In this document: in pieces, positions 63,830 to 64,000 of the stretch
How the letters are laid out: each line of letters opens with the position of its first letter
Numbering within the stretch: the first letter of the stretch is position 1
Origin: Nematopogon swammerdamellus
Taxonomy: Eukaryota > Arthropoda > Insecta > Lepidoptera > Adelidae
DNA length: 64,000 nucleotides
Reading direction: 5' to 3'
NCBI GenBank assembly: GCA_946902875.1
Contig: OX336353.1
Coordinates: 19,295,151-19,359,150, forward strand
The notes under the pieces: model-generated
The model's input: only the letters and a program-made list of their open reading frames with translations
What the model was told of the DNA's origin: nothing
The model's database searches: none
Made by a program: the position numbers and the translations under genes

Positions 63830-64000
63830 CACACGCCGTATCCCGACAATTGGGGTAAGCAGAGTAATCGTTGTTGTGCTGCAAGTGCTCTGGTAAATTA
63901 CAGCTCAACACCGACCACCACGTTTAGCAAAGTATTCGGACAGGATAACTATCAAGCAGCAAGTAGGCACGAAGGCCCACTTGCTGCATGACTCGGTGGA
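63830..64000 (-). repeat. D-repeat, cut by the window end
   Basis: cgtatcccgacaattggggt, gttgttgtgctgcaag, ttacagctcaacaccgacc and ctgcatgactcggtgga; it continues beyond the window. Confidence 0.8.

Overview
The window reads as transposon-dense insect nuclear DNA, most likely from a moth or butterfly. Reasons: an AT-rich background; two abundant SINE families with 5S-rRNA-like and tRNA-like promoters; degenerate LINEs; a Ty3/gypsy LTR element; mariner, hAT and MITE-type DNA elements; (TTAGG)n; and a dispersed (GACA)n-bearing repeat of a kind common in Lepidoptera. Species cannot be named. I see no complete host protein gene. The one host-like coding candidate is a single exon at 48038-48111 that encodes the start of a THAP zinc finger and ends at a GTAAGT splice donor. 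The window is either intergenic or a large intron.

Layout. 1-15.7 kb: SINE copies, a 220-bp higher-order satellite (1.0-2.1 kb), two CTCCAC-type arrays, an RTE-like LINE tail (7.1-7.5 kb), a long inverted pair of E-repeats (8.6-9.4 kb), a cluster of tandem SINEs (10.8-11.5 kb), a 411-bp MITE and several LINE 3-prime ends. 15.7-23.8 kb: a young, nearly complete Ty3/gypsy element (two 1080-bp LTRs, 4-bp target duplication aagt, lysine-tRNA-type primer site, gag, pol) inserted in a LINE fragment. 23.8-27.9 kb: an intact 983-codon R2-group retrotransposon ORF on the minus strand, then an internally deleted mariner. 28.1-31.9 kb: a 39-bp tandem array, a palindromic pair of GAGGCCGAAGGCCGAG arrays containing a truncated second R2-group copy, and two MITE-like elements. 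34.6-36.2 kb: a non-autonomous hAT-like element with an 8-bp target duplication and a CpG-rich interior. 37-50 kb: dense SINE, D-repeat and E-repeat copies, a 31/23-bp two-length minisatellite (43.1-43.6 kb) and the THAP exon. 53.7-59.5 kb: a 5.8-kb structure with about 880-bp inverted arms enclosing a decayed jockey/CR1-type LINE. 60-64 kb: two perfect palindromes, a G-run and more SINE and D-repeat copies.

How the parts relate. The SINEs look modular. One body (about 230 bp) occurs behind a 5S-rRNA-like head, behind a structured GTGGGGC/GCCCCAC head (head C), and in diverged form behind a tRNA-like head. Head C also starts an unrelated repeat (D). The tail of the tRNA-headed family ends like a jockey-type LINE 3-prime end at 14.4-14.7 kb, a candidate source of the reverse transcriptase that moves it. 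The gypsy element probably makes Pol by -1 frameshifting at an A-AAA-AAC heptamer directly before the gag stop. Most coordinates of diverged repeats are good to about 10-20 bases; those of the LTR element, the long ORFs and the perfect palindromes were read base by base.
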